A stretch of 7,310 nt of DNA from NCBI GenBank assembly GCA_903879775.1, contig CAIRMY010000063.1, positions 1 through 7,310 on the forward strand, in the 5' to 3' direction. Shown here piece after piece: positions 4,778-7,310 of the stretch. A model generated the notes under the pieces. That model ran no database searches. It was not told where the DNA came from and saw only the letters and a list, made by a program, of their open reading frames with translations. The translations under genes and the position numbers were made by a program. The stretch's first letter is position 1, and each line of letters begins with the position of its first letter. Source of the DNA: an uncultured Bacteroidota bacterium (GTDB lineage Bacteria > Bacteroidota > Bacteroidia > NS11-12g > UBA955).

Positions 4778-7310
4778 TCAATGGCCAACTAATATTTGAG
4801 TCGAAAGCAATTGTCCCTCAATAGAATAACGTAAAAAGTACACCCCGTTTGAAATATTTGAAAAGTCCAATATATATGAATCTGTATTCAATTTCTGAAC
4901 TGGCACATTGCATTTAGCACCCAAAGCATTTACTATTTCCAGCGCCTCAAGAGTTGAATTTTTTTCTATCGTCAAATTCAAAAAAGACTTCACAGGATTT
5001 GGGTAAGCCATCACTTTGTTTGCAAGCGAAGAAACATTCAAACGATCCATAACAATTTGCTTTGTCATTGAACATGTACAACCATTGTCTCTGGTTTTAG
5101 CCGACATGGTGGCCATATACGTGCCATCGCCACCTAAATTGTAGTTGACTCCAGCATTAACATCTTTTGAAAATTGATTACCAAGTCCTTTAACAGACCA
5201 ATTATAATCAACATTATTCTGACCTCCAACATTTAAATTATTGTCTATAGGCTCAAGTTTGGCACCATAATAAGAAAAAGAATAATCCGGCGCATAATTA
5301 AAATCACAAGTTCTAGGTAACTCATAAATGTCTAAAGATTTAATAAGCTTAGCAGGACAGCCACCCTTTAAGTTGACAGTTAACTCAACATTAAAAGTTT
5401 TACTCGTAACAACTTTATAACGATGAAGTGGTTTTTCTAAATTAGAAGTATCATTATCCCCAAAATTCCATAAATAAGACAACGAACCATTTCCGGTACT
5501 TTGGTTATCAAATTTAACAGTATCTAAAGAACATTTAGGGTCAAAACTAAACTGCACAATTGCTTGATCTAAAACTTGAATTGTTTTCGAGTTTTCAGAA
5601 AAGCATCCATTGTCTAGATTAACTTTTAAAATAAGGACTTTATTGCCCAAAAATTTCCAAGAATGCGAAAATGAATTTAAGGTTGTAGAATCACCGTCAG
5701 ACAAATTCCATTTTATTGTCGCATTCGTTCCAGAAACATTAGGGGTTGTATTTTGGAAATTTGTTTTGCTATTGATGCAAAATTGATCACTTGTAAAACT
5801 AACCTTTGGCGATTCTTTTATTCCAATATTCTTAGAGATTGAATCTTTACAACCAAATTCAGACAATACAATTAATTTCACTTTTTTAGTCCCTGAAGAT
5901 GCAAATGTGTAAACTGGATTTCTGTCTAAACTTGTTTTACCATTATCATCAAAATCCCATTTGCAGCCAAAATTACCAGCGGTTATAGTTGTATTATTTT
6001 GGAAGGACACTTTTTCGTTATCACAATTTCCAGAAAGTTTCACAAAATCAGGAATCGGCTTGTCAAAAACAGTAATTTTTTGCGAAACGGTAGACGAACA
6101 ACCTAACAAATCGGCAACTAGCTTAATTGTATAATTGCCCGCTTTAGAATATTTAAGGGCAATGTTCGTATTGCTATTCACTTGAACTCCATTTCCATCA
6201 CCAAAATCCCATTTCATTGTTGCATTTGATGGGGTCGTATTATTGACGATATTCAAATTATTGCCAATACAAGCATTTTCCTTTGTAAATTGAACTTTAG
6301 GCTTTGCAATGACCGAAACCAGGGTAGATTTAGAAAATACAAAACCATAAGGCTTGCTTTTTGCAGCGAGAGAAACCGTAAAATTACCGCCATTTGAATA
6401 TATGAAAATTGGCTCCACAGAATTTGAAGTATCTCCAGCGTTACCGGTACCAAAATTCCAAAAGTTGTCTAGATATCCTTTTTTATAGGTCGAATTATTT
6501 TTAACAAACAACGTATCGCCAACGCAATTTTTTGAAGGGATATTTAAAAGCAATTTAGGACTAGGGAAAATATAAACTTGTCTTTTGTAAATGGTATCAC
6601 AACCGGTTGTTAAGTCCGAAACTTTTAAAGATATGACTAAAGTACTATCTTCCAAAGTTGTATCGGAAGTTAAAAATTTAAACTCCAAGTCGTTTGAACT
6701 AGAGGGAGGCACAAAACTGCCGCCTGAAACCACCTTTCCTCCAGTGGTACGAACAGCTATACTCGCATTCCATTTGCTCGAACTAGAAGAGCCATATTGT
6801 GCGTTTGTAAATGCCCTTGGTGCCTTTAAATCGTACATCACTGGAACACCTAAAATTGTAACATCATATGTGAAACTTTTCTGATAAATAGCAGAATTAG
6901 GTGTTGTTACTTTGGAAGTTGCAGAAAACCCAATTCCCCCAGGCGAAGCAATTACATTAACACTATAGCTTAAAGTATCATTTGACGATTTATCATCAGG
7001 AATGCTTAAAAAAAGTTGAATATAATTGGTACCTGCTTTTACCAGTTGGAGCGGCGTTTTGAATGTATAGATCCCCGTGTCGCCTGGCAATATTTTTTGC
7101 GTAGCTGTTTCTGTGATTAATTTCCCATTTATTGTGAATCCAACTTTGAAATTATAGGCGGTATCAACAAAATTATTCTTAATAAACAACTTCACTGTTC
7201 TTTCATTTCCAGAACAAACTTGACTTGAAAAATTCAAGTCAGATTTAACCAATTGCAAATCCATGAAATTCTCAAAAGCACCCCGATCATTTTTAACTAA
7301 ATTCCTTGAG
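4778..7310 (-). CDS. C-terminal part of a large T9SS-secreted PKD-repeat surface protein (N-terminus beyond window)
   Basis: The frame stays open to the right edge. The first internal Met (7264) is not a credible start, since no signal peptide follows and coding-like sequence (SRNLVKNDRGAFENF) precedes it. Numbering from that Met gives 828 residues to the TGA. Residues 1-107 resemble a CARDB-type adhesion domain, and 115-235 are an undefined beta-rich segment. Five PKD repeats follow, with core tryptophans 269, 352, 436, 519 and 599 (for example WDFGDGNG at 352-359), then a degenerate one near 689. The end (about 750-828) is a type A T9SS sorting domain: AYPNPVKSFLNL, then NGVYFLRY, then a short basic-hydrophobic tail. 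The protein should cross the outer membrane by the Por system and be surface-attached or released after tail removal. PKD arrays usually act as spacers or binding modules. The ligand is unknown, as any catalytic or binding head lies off the window. Confidence 0.88.
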   Translation of the reverse strand, partial: SRNLVKNDRGAFENFMDLQLVKSDLNFSSQVCSGNERTVKLFIKNNFVDTAYNFKVGFTINGKLITETATQKILPGDTGIYTFKTPLQLVKAGTNYIQLFLSIPDDKSSNDTLSYSVNVIASPGGIGFSATSKVTTPNSAIYQKSFTYDVTILGVPVMYDLKAPRAFTNAQYGSSSSSKWNASIAVRTTGGKVVSGGSFVPPSSSNDLEFKFLTSDTTLEDSTLVISLKVSDLTTGCDTIYKRQVYIFPSPKLLLNIPSKNCVGDTLFVKNNSTYKKGYLDNFWNFGTGNAGDTSNSVEPIFIYSNGGNFTVSLAAKSKPYGFVFSKSTLVSVIAKPKVQFTKENACIGNNLNIVNNTTPSNATMKWDFGDGNGVQVNSNTNIALKYSKAGNYTIKLVADLLGCSSTVSQKITVFDKPIPDFVKLSGNCDNEKVSFQNNTTITAGNFGCKWDFDDNGKTSLDRNPVYTFASSGTKKVKLIVLSEFGCKDSISKNIGIKESPKVSFTSDQFCINSKTNFQNTTPNVSGTNATIKWNLSDGDSTTLNSFSHSWKFLGNKVLILKVNLDNGCFSENSKTIQVLDQAIVQFSFDPKCSLDTVKFDNQSTGNGSLSYLWNFGDNDTSNLEKPLHRYKVVTSKTFNVELTVNLKGGCPAKLIKSLDIYELPRTCDFNYAPDYSFSYYGAKLEPIDNNLNVGGQNNVDYNWSVKGLGNQFSKDVNAGVNYNLGGDGTYMATMSAKTRDNGCTCSMTKQIVMDRLNVSSLANKVMAYPNPVKSFLNLTIEKNSTLEALEIVNALGAKCNVPVQKLNTDSYILDFSNISNGVYFLRYSIEGQLLSTQILVGH

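Noticed and set aside
4777..4788. TTG start at 4788 for the DUF2461 gene
   Set aside because: It would overlap the upstream gene and add four residues not expected for the family; the ATG at 4776 fits better.
6591..6884. 97-residue plus-strand open frame inside the PKD-protein gene
   Set aside because: It is antisense to the T9SS protein coding region and shows no recognisable protein features.

Overview
The window looks like an ordinary chromosomal stretch of a member of the Bacteroidota. The evidence is AT-rich DNA, a large secreted PKD-repeat protein ending in a type IX secretion (Por) C-terminal sorting domain, a secreted WG-repeat protein, promoter-like boxes matching the Bacteroidota -7 consensus TAnnTTTG, and no clear Shine-Dalgarno sequences in front of the genes. 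The genus cannot be named from this. No mobile element, CRISPR array, integrase or phage gene is visible.

Layout. On the minus strand at the left edge is the 5' end of a gene whose product resembles class V (isopenicillin-N-epimerase-like) PLP aminotransferases (239 down to the edge). Before it on the same strand lies a complete aldo/keto reductase of the Kv-beta/AKR6 type (1288 to 305). The reductase is divergent from an 855-residue exported protein with N-terminal helical repeats and C-terminal WG repeats (1318 to 3885, plus). Only 29 bp separate their start codons, and those 29 bp hold two back-to-back TAAATTTG boxes forming a perfect palindrome. A tRNA-Arg(CCG) gene follows on the plus strand (3969 to 4043). 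Convergent to it is a two-gene minus-strand unit: a giant PKD/T9SS surface protein that enters from beyond the right edge (7310 to 4778), followed after one base by a DUF2461 protein (4776 to 4105).

How the genes relate. The PKD protein and the DUF2461 protein are probably cotranscribed and perhaps translationally coupled. The reductase and aminotransferase-like gene are codirectional with a 65-bp gap, but the second has its own candidate -7 box. No shared pathway links these blocks. The most distinctive DNA-level signal is the symmetric divergent promoter at 1289-1317, which predicts essentially leaderless transcripts on both sides. I do not see a convincing undescribed multi-gene system here.
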